Source of the DNA: Cephalotus follicularis | Taxonomy: Eukaryota > Streptophyta > Magnoliopsida > Oxalidales > Cephalotaceae | DNA length: 64,000 bases | NCBI GenBank assembly: GCA_001972305.1 | Contig: BDDD01000723.1 | Location: 124,001-188,000, forward strand | Direction of reading: 5' to 3' | In this document: positions 1-11,176 of the stretch, in pieces | How positions within the stretch are numbered: position 1 is the stretch's first letter | How the letters are laid out: every line of letters starts with the position of its first letter | Program-made: the position numbers and the translations under genes | Notes under the pieces: generated by a model | What the model saw: only the letters and a program-made list of their open reading frames with translations | What the model was told of the DNA's origin: nothing | Database searches by the model: none

Positions 1-1860
1 AATAAGGCCTATTCTCAAAAAGACTCCATATGAATTATGGAGGGGGAGAAAGCCTAACATTGGTTACTTTCGTGCTTTCGAATGCAAGTGCTTCATCCAC
101 AACAACGGAAAGGATCATCTCGGTAAGTTCGACTCTAAAGTCGACGAAAGCATATTTCTTGGCTATTCTAATACAAGCAGAGCATATAGATGTTTCAATA
201 AAAGAACATTGCTTGTAGAAGAATCGATGCATGTAGTTTTTGATGAATCTAATTCTATGCATCCAAAAGAAGTAATTGATCATGATAGTATAGAACTTGT
301 TGAAAATAGGTTTAAAGATTTAAGGCTTGAAGATAGTCAAAATTAGGAACCAAAACAAGAAATAAAACCTCAAGATAGTTATAAAGAAGCTCTTTTTGAT
401 AAAACTTTTAAGGTTGTTAAAGGACATCCTCATGAGGCTATAATAGGTGACCCTAGACAAGGTATAGTTACTAGGTCATCGATTAATCATAATTATATTG
501 TTTTTCTTTCTCAAATAGAGCCTAAAAATATAAGATAGGCTGAGAAAGATGAAAATTGGATAGTTGCTATGCAAGAAGAGCTAAACCAGTTTGAACGAAA
601 TAAGGTTTGGAATCTAGTACCTAGACCTAGTGATCATAATATAATTGGAACTAAATGGGTTATTATGAATAAAATGGATGATCAAGGAATAGTTGTTTGA
701 AACAAAGCTAGGTTGGTAGCTAAAGGTTATTCCCAAGAAGAGGGAATTGATTTCGATGAATCTTACGCACTCGTAGCTCGATTAGAGTCTATTACAATTT
801 TGCTTGCATATGCATCATTTAAAGACTTCACACTTTATCAAATGGATGTAAAAAGTGCATTTTTAAATGGCGTGATAAAGGAGGAAGTGTATGTGAAACA
901 ACCTCCTGGTTTTGAAGATCCACATTTTCCAAACCATGTTTTTAAGCATTCAAAAGCTTTATATGGTTTAAAACAAGCTCCTATAGCTTGGTATGAAAAA
1001 CTTAGTGGATATTTACTCAAAAATGATTTTAAAAGAGGTTAAATAGATATAACTCTATATACAAAATCTCTTAATGAAGATATTTTAATGGTACAAATAT
1101 ATGTTGAGGATATTATATTTCGTTCAACTAATGAAAATTTGTGAAAGGATATTGCTAAGATTATGCAGGATGAGTTTGAAATGAGTATGATAGGAGAACC
1201 GAATTTCTTCCTCGGACTTCAAGTTAAACAACTTAAAGACGGCATATTCATCAACCAATCCAAATATGTCAAAGATCTACTCAAGAGATTTGGGATGGAT
1301 AATGCAAAGAAAAGAAAAACTCCAATGAGCATGACAACAAGGTTAGATAAAGATGAACAAGGTAAACTTATTGAACAAAAACTATATAGGAGTATGATTG
1401 GCTCTTTACTCTATCTAACTGCAAGTAGACCAGATATTCTGTTTAATGTATGTTTGTGTGCTTGTTTTCAAGCATGTCCCAAAGAATCACATCTACATGT
1501 TGTAATCTTTAAATATTTAGCATATACACCGACTTTCAGTTTATGGTATCCCGGAAATTCATCCTTTGACTTCATACATACTCAGATGCTGATTTTGGAG
1601 GTTATAAGGTAGATAGAAAAAGTACTAGTGGTACTTGTCAATTTTTAGGAAATATGCTCATTTCTTGGTTTAGCAAGAAACAAAATTAGGTAGCACTTTC
1701 CACTACCGAAGCTGAGTATATAGCAGCTGGAAGTTGTTGCGCACAAGTAATGTGGATGAAACAGCAACTTTTAAATTATGGTTTTAAATTTGAAAAAGTG
1801 CCTATAAAATGTGACAACACTAGCGCAATATGTTTAGGTGAAAATCCTATACATCATTCT
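1..1860 (+). pseudogene. pol: Sirevirus-like Copia pol: integrase tail, reverse transcriptase, first part of RNase H
   Basis: Reading from base 2, one frame gives integrase C-terminal sequence (KTPYELW, then GYSNTSRAYRCFNKRT), the Copia RT start ([26 protein letters not shown]), the core [11 protein letters not shown] and [10 protein letters not shown], the connection (SMIGSLLYLTASRPDI) and, after a frame change near 1570, RNase H (DADFGGYK, STTEAEYIAA, KCDNTSAICLG). At least five in-frame stops are present, for example before EPKQE, before NKARLVA and near 1141. The YVDD-box region reads VEDI, so a catalytic Asp is lost. The frame stops at 1860 in NPIHHS, where solo LTR A begins, and resumes at 40944. 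Copia is certain from domain order. The Sirevirus assignment rests on the downstream third ORF and the repeated GGGGGAG PPTs. The element's 5' end is outside the window. Confidence 0.93.
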
Positions 1861-1995
1861 TGTAATATCCCGATTCATTGCGTATGTGTTTATCTAATTG
1901 TGGTGTCTCTATGTTAAGAATTGTCATATGTTATGTGTTGTTTCATTGGACTATTTGATTTTCATTTTGATAACTCTTTCTTTTTTCTGGGTGTG

Positions 1996-2127
1996 AAGCG
2001 TCGACTCCTTAACGTAAGCTCCGACGCCTTAGCACATATGTCTTAAGCGTTGACACTTTTGTGTGAACGTCGACACTTTCTTTGTAAAGGGTTAAGCGCT
2101 GACGCTTATTCTTAACTGTCGACGCTT
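1996..2127 (+). repeat. Phased palindrome array in LTR A, left segment
   Basis: Six degenerate copies of AAGCGTCGACGCTT occur here. Core positions (first base of the TCGA-like tetramer) are about 2001, 2021, 2050, 2069, 2099 and 2118, so steps are close to 20, 29, 19, 30 and 19 bp: three doublets repeating every 49 bp. Core variants are TCGA, CCGA, TTGA and CTGA. Sequence between copies is not repeated. Confidence 0.85.
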
Positions 2128-3599
2128 TAAACCATTTTCCTATGGACGGTGCGGTCAGTGGCTTAGTTATGAATGTATGATTCTTGCCATAATCCGATTA
2201 TATGGTTTCCTTCCATGTTGGACGCGTTATCTGTCTATATGGTAAGCTTTAATCAACGCGTTTTGGATATTAAAAACCTACGTTTTCATCCTTTTAAAAC
2301 ACCACCACATGCATTGTTTTCAACTCAGCCATAGCCATTTTCTTTTCATCATTTTCGGCATATTTCATATCAACTAAAGGTATGTTCTGATAATGGTTTT
2401 GATTTCGTTTTATATTAATACTGTAACACCCCGCGCCCGCAGGGCGGACACGTGGCATTACTCTCAGTCCAAAACACAATACAATGGTCGGGACTAGCAA
2501 TATAAAAATGCGGAAAACTTAAAACTTTGCAATACATACCAGTTACGGAAGAAACAATACAAATCCATCCATACAGTACAATGCAAATCTTTTACAATAC
2601 AGTCTTTTACAATACATTATTAATCCTTCAATACAGTATTACAATACAGTACATTCCAAACTTCACTACAATCTCATAACCAGTCTTGCGGTACCCAAGC
2701 AGTCATGCAATCAAATCGAGTCTTGAATCTTTCTGTCCACTCCTACCTGCTGCCCTACCTATGCCGCACATAAAGGTACAACACAGGCCCACCCCGAAGG
2801 ATGGGGTTAGCCACACTAGTTAAGCAGAAACCCCATGCAGCATGTATGCATGTACAATGTGCAATATCGGTGACAATCTATACAATATCAATGTGCAGTG
2901 TACAATATCAATGCATGACATGGCAAATGTACATGTACAATTGGCGATCATACTATCCGTATGACAGTGGCCCCATAACAGAGCATACGGATAGGATCTA
3001 TAACAATCAATCAATGGCAGACACTCAATGGTGGTGTATGAAACACCCAATCAATCAATCAATATCCTATAGAGCATGCGACATGTCTTTGCTGCAGAAT
3101 CAAGGATAAAGCACTCAGATGAAAAAGACATCGACGTCTTTGGGCTAAGGGTCGATGTCTTTCTGGGGCAGAGTCGATTTTTAGGCAGAAAATGGGGCCA
3201 ATCTCAAGCCAAAATCCAATTAAAAGACATTCTTTGAAAACCAAAGTTTACAATCGATCATTTGAGGTTAGTAAGGCTACTTACAACCTTCCAAATTCAA
3301 TTTCAATCCTTTAATTAACAATTATGTCAAGGGTTAGCTATAAACCCTAAAAACCTCAATTCACTCAATTCAATCACTCAATCACTCAATCAATCATACA
3401 ATTCAGTCAATCAATCAATAAAGCGATAGACAATTCTATAAAGAAGTCCTACCTATCACTGACGCTTCAAAAGTTGAGCTTCCAATCACTCAATCGGTTG
3501 CTATGCCGTTCAATCACCAATCCACTCCTTGCAATTGCTGTTCTTGTCGATGGAGATGCAATCCGGGGCTATAATGGTGGAAGATGGAGGTGCCAGCAA

Positions 3600-3603
<4 letters not shown>

Positions 3604-3645
<42 letters not shown>
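3604..3645 (+). repeat. (GA)n microsatellite in B 3' LTR
   Basis: Uninterrupted GA dinucleotides, followed by shorter GA/TA-rich imperfect runs to about 3665. The partner LTR has a shorter run at 10899-10924, so repeat length changed after insertion. Apparent Arg-Glu ORFs here are translation of the repeat. Confidence 0.97.
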
Positions 3646-3657
<12 letters not shown>

Positions 3658-3709
3658 GAGAAAGAGTGAGAAAATGAGAAATATGAGAGTAAGGAGAGAA
3701 AGAATTGAC

Positions 3710-3717
3710 TTATATAG
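3710..3717 (-). promoter_or_regulatory. TATA-box candidate, B 3' LTR
   Basis: CTATATAA on the minus strand, about 170 bp inside the LTR start. It is conserved at 10986-10993 and in solo LTR G at 44587-44594, as expected for the element promoter. Confidence 0.55.
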
Positions 3718-3885
3718 TCAATTCGATCAACTCTCCGAAACTCGGCTCAAAATCCTGACTATACATGCATGCGATCAATACAATATCAATAGGTATAAGA
3801 ATACCTCAATTCAATACAATTCAATACGGTCCAATACGGTACGATGTATGCATGAACAGTACCAAAGGGAATTCGGGTCGTCACA

Positions 3886-3900
3886 TTCTCCCCTCAAAGG
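3886..3900 (-). other. Polypurine tract of element B
   Basis: The minus strand reads CCTTTGAGGGGAGAA directly before the LTR start TGTGACGACC. This is the position and composition of a plus-strand primer. Confidence 0.85.
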
Positions 3901-3949
3901 AATCTGGTCGCCAGATTCATCGGTCAAACGATCAATCAATCAAATAGGA

Positions 3950-4783
3950 AAGGATATGTCTCTCTCATATCGTCCTCGCGCTCCCAGGTGCGCTCCATAG
4001 AACCATGATACTGCCATAGAACACTGACCAAAGGGATGGTCTTGTTCCTCAATACTCTAATCTGTCGGTCAACAATCTGTATAGGAGTCTCTGTAAACGA
4101 TAAGTCAGGTTCCAACTAAATCTGACTATACTCAATGATGTGTGAAGGATCTCGAACATATCTCCTCAACTGAGAAACATGGAACACATCGTGCACTCCC
4201 GAAAATGCTGGAGGCAAGGCAAGCCTGTAAGCAAATCGGCCAATCCGATCCAATACCTCGAAATGTCCAATAAAATGAGGAGAAAGCTTTCCTTTCTTCC
4301 CGAATCTCATGACTCCTTTAGTAGGCGACACTTTGAGGAAAACATGGTCACAAACACTAAACTCCAAGCCTCTGCGATGAACATCAGCATAGCTTTTCGG
4401 TCTACTTTGTGCAACAATCAGTCGGTCTCTTATCAATTTCACTTTCTCTGCGGTAATCTGTACAATCTCCGGCCCCAAAATACTCTTTTCACCGACCTGA
4501 TCCCAACAAACTGGTGATCAGCACTTCCTACCATATAGGGCTTCATAGGGAGCATCTGTATGCTCTCGTGCTAACTGTTGTTATATGAGAGCTCAATCAA
4601 ATGCAAGTAGTCATCCCAACTACCTCTAAAGTCGAGTACACATGCTCGAAGCATGTCCTCCAATGTCTGAATGGTCCTTTCGGACAAACCATCTGTTTGG
4701 GGATGAAAAGCAGTGCTGAAACTCAATTCTGTATCCATAGCTACCTGTAACTTCCTCCAAAACCCGTAAGTGAAGCGAGAGTC
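3950..4783 (-). pseudogene. pol: Element B integrase C-terminal half and chromodomain-like tail
   Basis: From 4783 the minus strand continues the integrase in broken frames. The ORF 4478-4116 carries the GPY/F-type region (RFGKKGKLSPHFIGHFEVL, then RIGRFAYRLALP and VFHVSQLRRY). Past the stop at about 4114, sequence to about 3950 encodes a short chromodomain-like end (VDRQIRVLRNKTIPLV, TWEREDDM). In the family this tail targets integration to chromatin; here it is separated by a stop and not functional as one protein. The neighbouring elements D and E end in a very similar module, placing all three in one broad chromovirus group. Clade assignment (Tekay-like) is an inference. Confidence 0.85.
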
Positions 4784-5704
4784 TCAGTCCGAAACAATGC
4801 TAACAGGAGCTCCATGTGCTTTAACAATCTCTTTCATGAACAATCTGGACAACTTCTCTCTAGAATAAGTCATCCGAATCGGTAGAAAGTGGGCCGACTT
4901 CATGAGTCGATCGACCACAACCCATATACCATCATGTCTATCACGAGTCAGAGGCAACCCAGACACGAAATCCATGGTAATATGCTCCCATTTATACTCA
5001 GGAATGAGCAAAGGCTGAAGCAAGCCTGCTGGTCTCTGGTGCTCTGCCTTAACTTGCTGACAAGTGAGGCATCTCGATACAAACTCTGTAATTTCTCTCT
5101 TCATGCCAATCCACCAATAGCTAAGTTTTAGGTCACAATACATCTTCGTACTCCCTGGATGGACAGAGAGATGAGATTTATTAGCTTGAGAAAGAAACTC
5201 TTCCTTCAACTCGCTATCGGCTGGAATGAAAATTCTGTTCCTGTATCTCAATAACCCTTCTGTAGAGAGAGATAAATCGGGTTTCAATCCTTCATCAATA
5301 ATAGTAGTCACTTTCTGTAATTCAATATCCACTATCTGTGCATCTCTAATCCGGTCAAGCAATGCAGGTTGTACCTGAATATGGGAAAGAGTCATACAAA
5401 ATAGCTTGTGACTCAATGCATCTGCAACGACATTTGCTTTTCCAGGATGGTATTCAATGTCACAATCATAATCATTAAGAAGCTCAAACCACCTCCTCTG
5501 TCTCATGTTCAATTCCTTCTGTGAAAAGAGATATCTCAAACTCTTATGATCAGTAAAAACTGTGAACTTGGTCCCATAAAGGTAGTGGCACCATTTTCCA
5601 AGAGCAAAGACAATGGCCGCCAATTCCAAGTCATGCACTGGGTAGTTTTCTTCATGTGGTTTGATCTTTCTAGATGCATATGCAATCACTTTGCCGTATT
5701 GCAT
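4784..5704 (-). pseudogene. pol: Element B RNase H and integrase core
   Basis: The 306-residue open frame begins within RNase H ([46 protein letters not shown]). It continues through the integrase zinc-binding region ([23 protein letters not shown]) into the catalytic core ([26 protein letters not shown]), ending in VSIVSD at a stop. It is separated from the protease-RT frame at 5726 by a single stop, so both were one polyprotein. The HHCC spacing is recognisable. The third catalytic acidic residue lies beyond the stop. Not functional as it stands. Confidence 0.92.
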
Positions 5705-5725
5705 AAGAACACAACCAAGCCCCTT

Positions 5726-7270
5726 TCAAGAAGCATCGGTGTATACAACAAAGTCTTCGTTCCCGTCTGGCAAGGCTAGGACAGGAGCAGAAATCAATCT
5801 GTCTTTCAATTCTTGAAAACTTCTTTCAGAATCACTATCCCATACAAAGGCAACGTTCTTCTGTGTCAATCTGGTCAACGGTGTTGCAATACGGGAAAAT
5901 CCCTCAACAAACCGATGATAATACCATGCTAAGCCCAAGAACCTGCGAACTTCGGAAGCATTCCTCGGTCGTTTCCAATATTTCACTGCCTCTACTTTCG
6001 ATGGATCCACTGATAAACCATCACTAGAAACAATATGCCCTAGAAAAGCAACCTCCGATAGCCAAAACTCGCACTTGTGGAATTTGGCATACAATCGATG
6101 ATCCCTCAATGTTTGCAATACAATGTAGAGGTACTGGGCATGCTCCTCATCGGTCCTGGAATAGACCAAGAGGTCATCAATGAACACTACAATGAACTGA
6201 TCCAAATACTGTCTGAACACTCGGTTCATCAGGTCCATGAAAGCCGCAGGAGCATTAGTCACACCAAAAGGCATAACTAAGAACTCATAATGGCCATATC
6301 TCCATCTAAAAGCCGTCTTCGGAATATCCTCCGGTCTGACTTTCAACTGGTGGTAGCCCGATCTCAAGTCAAGCTTAGAAAACACTGTCGCTCCTCTAAG
6401 CTGGTCGAACAACTCGTCAATGTGTGGTAGATGGTACTTATTCTTCACTGTAACTTTATTGAGCTGTCGGTAGTCAATACACATACGGAGCGATCCATCT
6501 TTCTTCTTGACAAAAAGAATAGGTGCTCCCCAGGGTGAAGCACTAGGTCTTATAAAACCTTTGTCGAGAAGATTCTGTAACTGTATCTTTAACTCTTTCA
6601 ATTCTATCAGTGCCATTCGGTACGGTGCTCGAGAAATCGGTGTAGTTCCTGGTATCAGATCAATCACAAATTCTATCTCTCTGTCAGGCGGCAACGACGT
6701 CAAATCTCGAGGAAAAACATCTCCTAACTCGCAAACCACTGGAATATCTTCCAGTTCCGACCGCCATCTGTCAGTATCGAGCACATGTGCCAGAAATCCC
6801 TTGCATCCCTGTCGTAACAATCTGTCCACATGCAAAGCCGAAATCATCGGAACAAACAATGGCTCTAAGGTGCCAAGAAACCAAAAAGGTGGTCGTCCCG
6901 GAGGACTGAAAACCACTACTTTCCGATGAGAATCCACCTGAGCAAAGCTAGCAGACAACCAATCCATGCCAAGAATCACATCTAGGCAATCCATCGATAA
7001 AACAATAAGATCGGCCAACAAGCAACGATCATCAATCTCAACAATACAATCTCTACACACTCGATCGGTGGTCGCTGATTCACCGAGAGGTGTGGATACC
7101 TCCATTAAGAAAGGAAGGTACTCGGGTCTCAACCCAACATGGGAGACAAAATGCAATGCAATGAATGAATGGGATGAACCCGGATCAATAAGAACCCACG
7201 CTGGAAGCTGAAACAGTCGAATGGTACCTCCAATTACAACGTCTGACCCTGCTGCAGCACTCGGTTCCAT
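5726..7270 (-). pseudogene. pol: Element B aspartic protease and reverse transcriptase
   Basis: A 514-residue open frame. Residues 1-110 are a retropepsin-like protease with active-site DPGSSHSF and the downstream VILGMDWL motif. Residues about 190-430 are Ty3-type [46 protein letters not shown] and the catalytic FIDDLLVYS box. The RT connection follows ([16 protein letters not shown]) and RNase H starts at the end (YTDAS then stop). This is the longest intact coding stretch of B. A gag-side break separates it from the nucleocapsid part upstream. Confidence 0.95.
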
Positions 7271-7327
7271 AGCAAAAACTCTAGTCTGAACTGTCAGAGC
7301 ATAACTAATAGGCTGCTTCCCCCTAGA

Positions 7328-8596
7328 CTACGAAGTCCCACGGGAAGAAGACGGTACACTAGCTGTCGGTCCTGGTGGACGTGGTGCCCGCTGTGTCTGA
7401 TCAATTCCTCTAGGACGAGAACTCCAAGGACAATCTCTAGAAATGTGGTATGGACCACCACAAACCAAGCAATGGCCCAAGAACCATCTACAATTCTCAG
7501 AAGTATGGTTGGTCTTCTGACAATGCACACAAGGAACCGTAGCACTCTGATTACCACTCTCAGAAAGTCTGGAGGGTGTACCCTGACTAGGTGCTGAAGA
7601 TCGGCCTCCTCGACGTGCGTTCCTCGATCTGCCTCACCTCTGGGAACGAGACAGATTCCCGCTATCTTGATTGCTACCCTGAGAACCAGGTGAGGGGCTA
7701 CTATCAGTCCCCTGTGATTTAGCACTACCACTGTCACTACCACTCTGCCAAGAAGAAGGAGTAGGCCTGGTGCCGGCTGCATTCGTCATCAGTTTAGCCT
7801 CAGCTGCAATATCCTCAAGCTGCAAAGCTCGGGAAGAAATATCTGATATGGAGGTCAACCCCAAGGGAGTCAATTGCCTCCTCAAATCCAATCTCAGTCC
7901 CCGAAGGAACTTCTTTGCTCTATGCTCTTGGCCTTCCACTAAGTATGGGGCAGATCGGGCTAACTGCATGAACCTCGCCTCATACTCAGCAAATGTCATG
8001 CTTCATTGTACCAAGTTAGCAAATTCAATCTCTCTTCTATCTATCTCTACCTGAGGGTAGTACCTTGCATAGAATTCTCTTTTGAAGGCATCCCAAGAGC
8101 AGACTGTACCATTTCTTGTCCAGTCTGTGTTAACCATAGCCCACCAGTGCTCAGCTTCTCCTTGGAGCATATACACTGCCAATACCAATCTCTGTTCATC
8201 ATCACATCCCGTGACCTCAAAAATCTTTTCCAGATGGATTAGCCAAGACTCAGCAAGGGTAGGGTCAGGGAGTCTTACAAATGCTGGAGGCTGCAACTTT
8301 AAGAAACGACTCAACATGTCTTCCCTCCTTGGTCTACGTTCCACTCTAGCCTGTTGGCGTCCCATCAGAGTATGCATCTGTGCCATAGTGGCACACAACT
8401 GTCTCCAAACCTCATGGTTAGCACCCACTGGTGGAGCATTGGGATCATACTCTGGATGAGAATTACCAGGAGCCGGTTCATCATCAACAGGAGCAGGGAC
8501 AGGAGCAAGGGCAGGAGTATTCCTTCCACCCCGTCGGCCACGCCTTCCTCTGTTTTCATTTACTATAAGAGACAACAATGGGATGATCAGATGCAA
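7328..8596 (-). pseudogene. gag: Element B gag: capsid and zinc-knuckle region
   Basis: Three pieces make up gag. At 8596-8003 is the capsid N-terminal part (SWLIHLEKIFEVTGCDDEQR, GEAEHWWAMVN, YARYYPQVE). At 7999-7634 the retrotransposon gag family continues (TFAEYEARFMQLARSAPYL, KKFLRGLRLDLRRQL). At 7528-7328 two zinc-knuckle-like sequences occur (CQKTNHTSENC, CLVCGGPYHISRDC). A stop after LVQ and a frame change near 7634 break the ORF. The protein would coat the element RNA in the cytoplasmic particle. The N-terminal RGRRGRRGGR stretch is typical of basic gag starts. Confidence 0.9.
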
Positions 8597-8730
8597 TCAA
8601 TTTCAATTCCAATATCAATCTCTTTTCCAATAACAATAGCATGAATAAGCAAGAACACATATCATGCAAATCCATTTAGTCAATCTCAATCAACGCATTT
8701 ATATACTTAGCTAGCAGGCCGACCAATGTC

Positions 8731-8743
8731 TCTGATACCATAC
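8731..8743 (-). other. Primer binding site of element B
   Basis: The minus strand after the LTR end reads GTATGGTATCAGAGAC, containing TGGTATCAGA, complementary to the 3' end of plant initiator-Met tRNA. It lies three bases from the LTR end. Confidence 0.9.
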
Positions 8744-10898
8744 TGTAACACCCCGCGCCCGCAGGCAGACACGTGGCATTACTCTCAGTCCAAAACACAA
8801 TACAATGGTTGGGACTAGCAATATAAAAATGCAGAAAACTTAAAACTTTGCAATACATACCAGTTGCGGAAGAAACAATACAAATCCATCCATACAGTAC
8901 AATGCAAATCTTTTACAATACAATCTTTTACAATACATTATTAATCCTTCATTACAGTATTACAATACAGTACATTCCAAACTTCACTACAATCTCATAA
9001 CCAGTCTTGCGGTACCCAAGCAGTCATGCAATCAAATCGAGTCTTAAATCTTTCTGTCCACTGCTACCTGCTGCCTTACCTATGCCGCACATAAAGGTAC
9101 AACACAGCCCCACCCCGAACGATGGGGTTAGCCACACTGGCTAAGCAGAAACCCCATGCAACATGTATGCATGTACAATGTGCAATATCGGTGACAATCT
9201 ATACAATATCAATGTGCAGTGTACAATATCAATGCATGACATGGCAAATGTACATGTACAATTGGCGATCATACTATCCGTATGACAGTGGCCCATAACA
9301 GAGCATACCGATAGGATCTATATAATCAATCAATGGCAGACACTCAATGGTTATGTATGAAACACCCAATCAATCAATCAATATCCTATAGAGCATGCGA
9401 CCGAGTCAGTACAATGTTAATCGGTTAGCGGTGATCAATCCCACGGAAGGTAGTCCTTCGAAAAGGGTGGGAGATCTATCTACGATTTCCAGATTGATTA
9501 GGTCTGGGACTCATAGATCTTCCAACCTATGGCTGGGTCAATACAGTCTCTATGAGCTACAACCGAGGGAGCTACTGATACCGTTAGGGAGCTACAGCCT
9601 CAAGGGAGCATCAATTGACAATCAATCGGTACCGCTGATCAGCAGGTCAATACAATACAATACATGAAACGATCGGCAGAATAGGTGGACAGAGTCAACA
9701 ACCTAACATGCTGAATAAATCATGAGGTCACTCTATAGGATCCATACAATACAATCAATCAATCAATCGAGTCAATACAATATTAGGTAAAGTCAATAAG
9801 TGGTGGTGTCTAATGGAGAAATGGGAACGTGCGTCCATCGTACCGACTTAGGCTCGCAACAACACTCACGACTCAAGCAATCAATCAATGTATCAATACA
9901 ACATCGAAGCAAGGCCAATAATTTGTGGTGCCTAATGGAGGGATGGGAACGTGCATCCATTTTACCGACTTAGACTCGCAGCGACACTCATGACCTAGGC
10001 AATCAATCGGTCAGTGCAATCATTAAAACTGTTTTTAAACACTTGAACACCTCAAGTGAGGGTCCGGTCAAGTGGTGATGTGAAAAAAAGTGGAAAACTA
10101 GCTTTAAAACAGTTAAAAACTCCTTTCAGTACATTAGGCATCGATGTCTTTGGTAAAAGACATTGACTCCTCTTTAGAACGGAGGAAAGACGTCGACGTC
10201 TTTAGAAAGACGTCGATGTCGTTCCCTGTTTATACAGAGAACTGGCCAAAGGCGTTGACATCCTTGGAGAAAGGCGTCGACGCTTTTCAATAAAAACAGC
10301 CTGAGAATGCGCATCGATGTTCGGCATCGATGTCTTTCCAGGGGAGAGACATCTCGAGGCAAAGACGTCGATGTCTTTGAAAGTCGTCGATGTCTTTGCT
10401 GCATAATCAAGGATAAAGCACTCAGATGAAAAATACATCGACGTCTTTGGGCTAAGGGTCGATGTCTTTCCGGGGCAGAGTCGATTTTTAGGCAGAAAAT
10501 GGGGCCAATCTCAAGCCAAAATCCAATTAAAAAACATTCTTTGAAAACCAAAGTTTACAATCAATCATTTGAGGTTAGTAAGGCTAGTTACAACCTTCCA
10601 AATTCAATTTCAATCCTTTAATTAACAATTAGGTCAAGGGTTAGCTATAAACCCTAAAAACCTCAATTCACTCAATTGAATCACTCAATCAATCATACAA
10701 TTCAGTCAATCAATCAATAAAGCAATAGACAATTAGGTAAAGAAGTCCTACCTATCACTGAAGCTTCAAAAGTTGAGCTTCCAATCACTCAATCGGTTGC
10801 TATGCCGTTCAATCACCAATCCACTCCTTGCAATTGATGTTCTTGTCGATGGAGATGCAATCCGGGGCTACAATGGTGGAAGATGGTGGCTGCCAGCA

Positions 10899-10931
<33 letters not shown>

Positions 10932-11171
10932 CAGAGAGAGAATGAGAAAATAATAAATGTGAGAGTAAAGAGAGAAAGAATTGACTTATATAGTCGATTC
11001 GATCAACTCTCCGAAACTCGGCTCAAAATCCTGACTATACATGCATGCGATCAATACAATATAAATAGGTATAAGAATACCTCAATTCAATACAGTTCAG
11101 TACGGTCCAATACGGTACAATACGGTATGATGTATGCATGAACACTACCAAAGGGAATTCGGGTCGTCACA
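8744..11171 (-). repeat. 5' LTR of element B, full length
   Basis: 2428 bp, minus-oriented, TG..CA bounded. It contains a TATA candidate at 10986-10993, a (GA)n run at 10899-10924, and the palindrome array at 10141-10484. Many tandem-like CAATCAAT runs occur (for example around 9370 and 9750). Confidence 0.93.
10141..10484 (-). repeat. Phased palindrome array in B 5' LTR
   Basis: Fourteen TCGA/TTGA cores lie mostly within AAAGACGTCGACGTCTTT or GGCGTCGACGC-type palindromes. Core starts: 10141, 10163, 10193, 10213, 10255, 10277, 10314, 10327, 10354, 10368, 10387, 10438, 10459 and 10481. Most neighbours are 19-22 bp apart, with gaps of 30, 42 and 51 bp. The copies at 10314 and 10354 are off register. 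The array lies downstream of the TATA candidate in the direction of transcription. Confidence 0.85.
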
Positions 11172-11176
11172 ACTAC

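Larger units (their letters stand above)
2422..3885 (-). repeat. 3' LTR of element B, with a ~1 kb internal deletion
   Basis: This 1464-bp LTR aligns with the 2428-bp LTR at 8744-11171 along both ends. At about 3080 it jumps from the sequence matching 9400 (GAGCATGCGA) to that matching about 10390 (TGTCTTTGCTGC), losing about 985 bp. The lost part includes most of the palindrome array present in the other LTR. Three cores remain at 3131, 3152 and 3174 (steps 21 and 22 bp). Confidence 0.9.
2422..11171 (-). mobile_element. Gypsy chromovirus-like element B, near complete, inside LTR A
   Basis: On the minus strand the order is 5' LTR (11171-8744), PBS, gag, protease, RT, RNase H, integrase with chromodomain-like tail, PPT, 3' LTR (3885-2422). 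LTRs begin TGTGACGACCCGAATT and end GCGGGGTGTTACA on the minus strand. The flanking 5-mers AATAC (2417-2421) and ACTAC (11172-11176) match at 4 of 5, an aged TSD. All ORFs are interrupted. The same LTR family occurs as solo LTR G at 42437-44794. Confidence 0.92.

Noticed and set aside
3474-4000. ORFs with long Arg-Glu repeats
   Set aside because: Translation of the (GA)n microsatellite in the B LTR; not conserved in the partner LTR.
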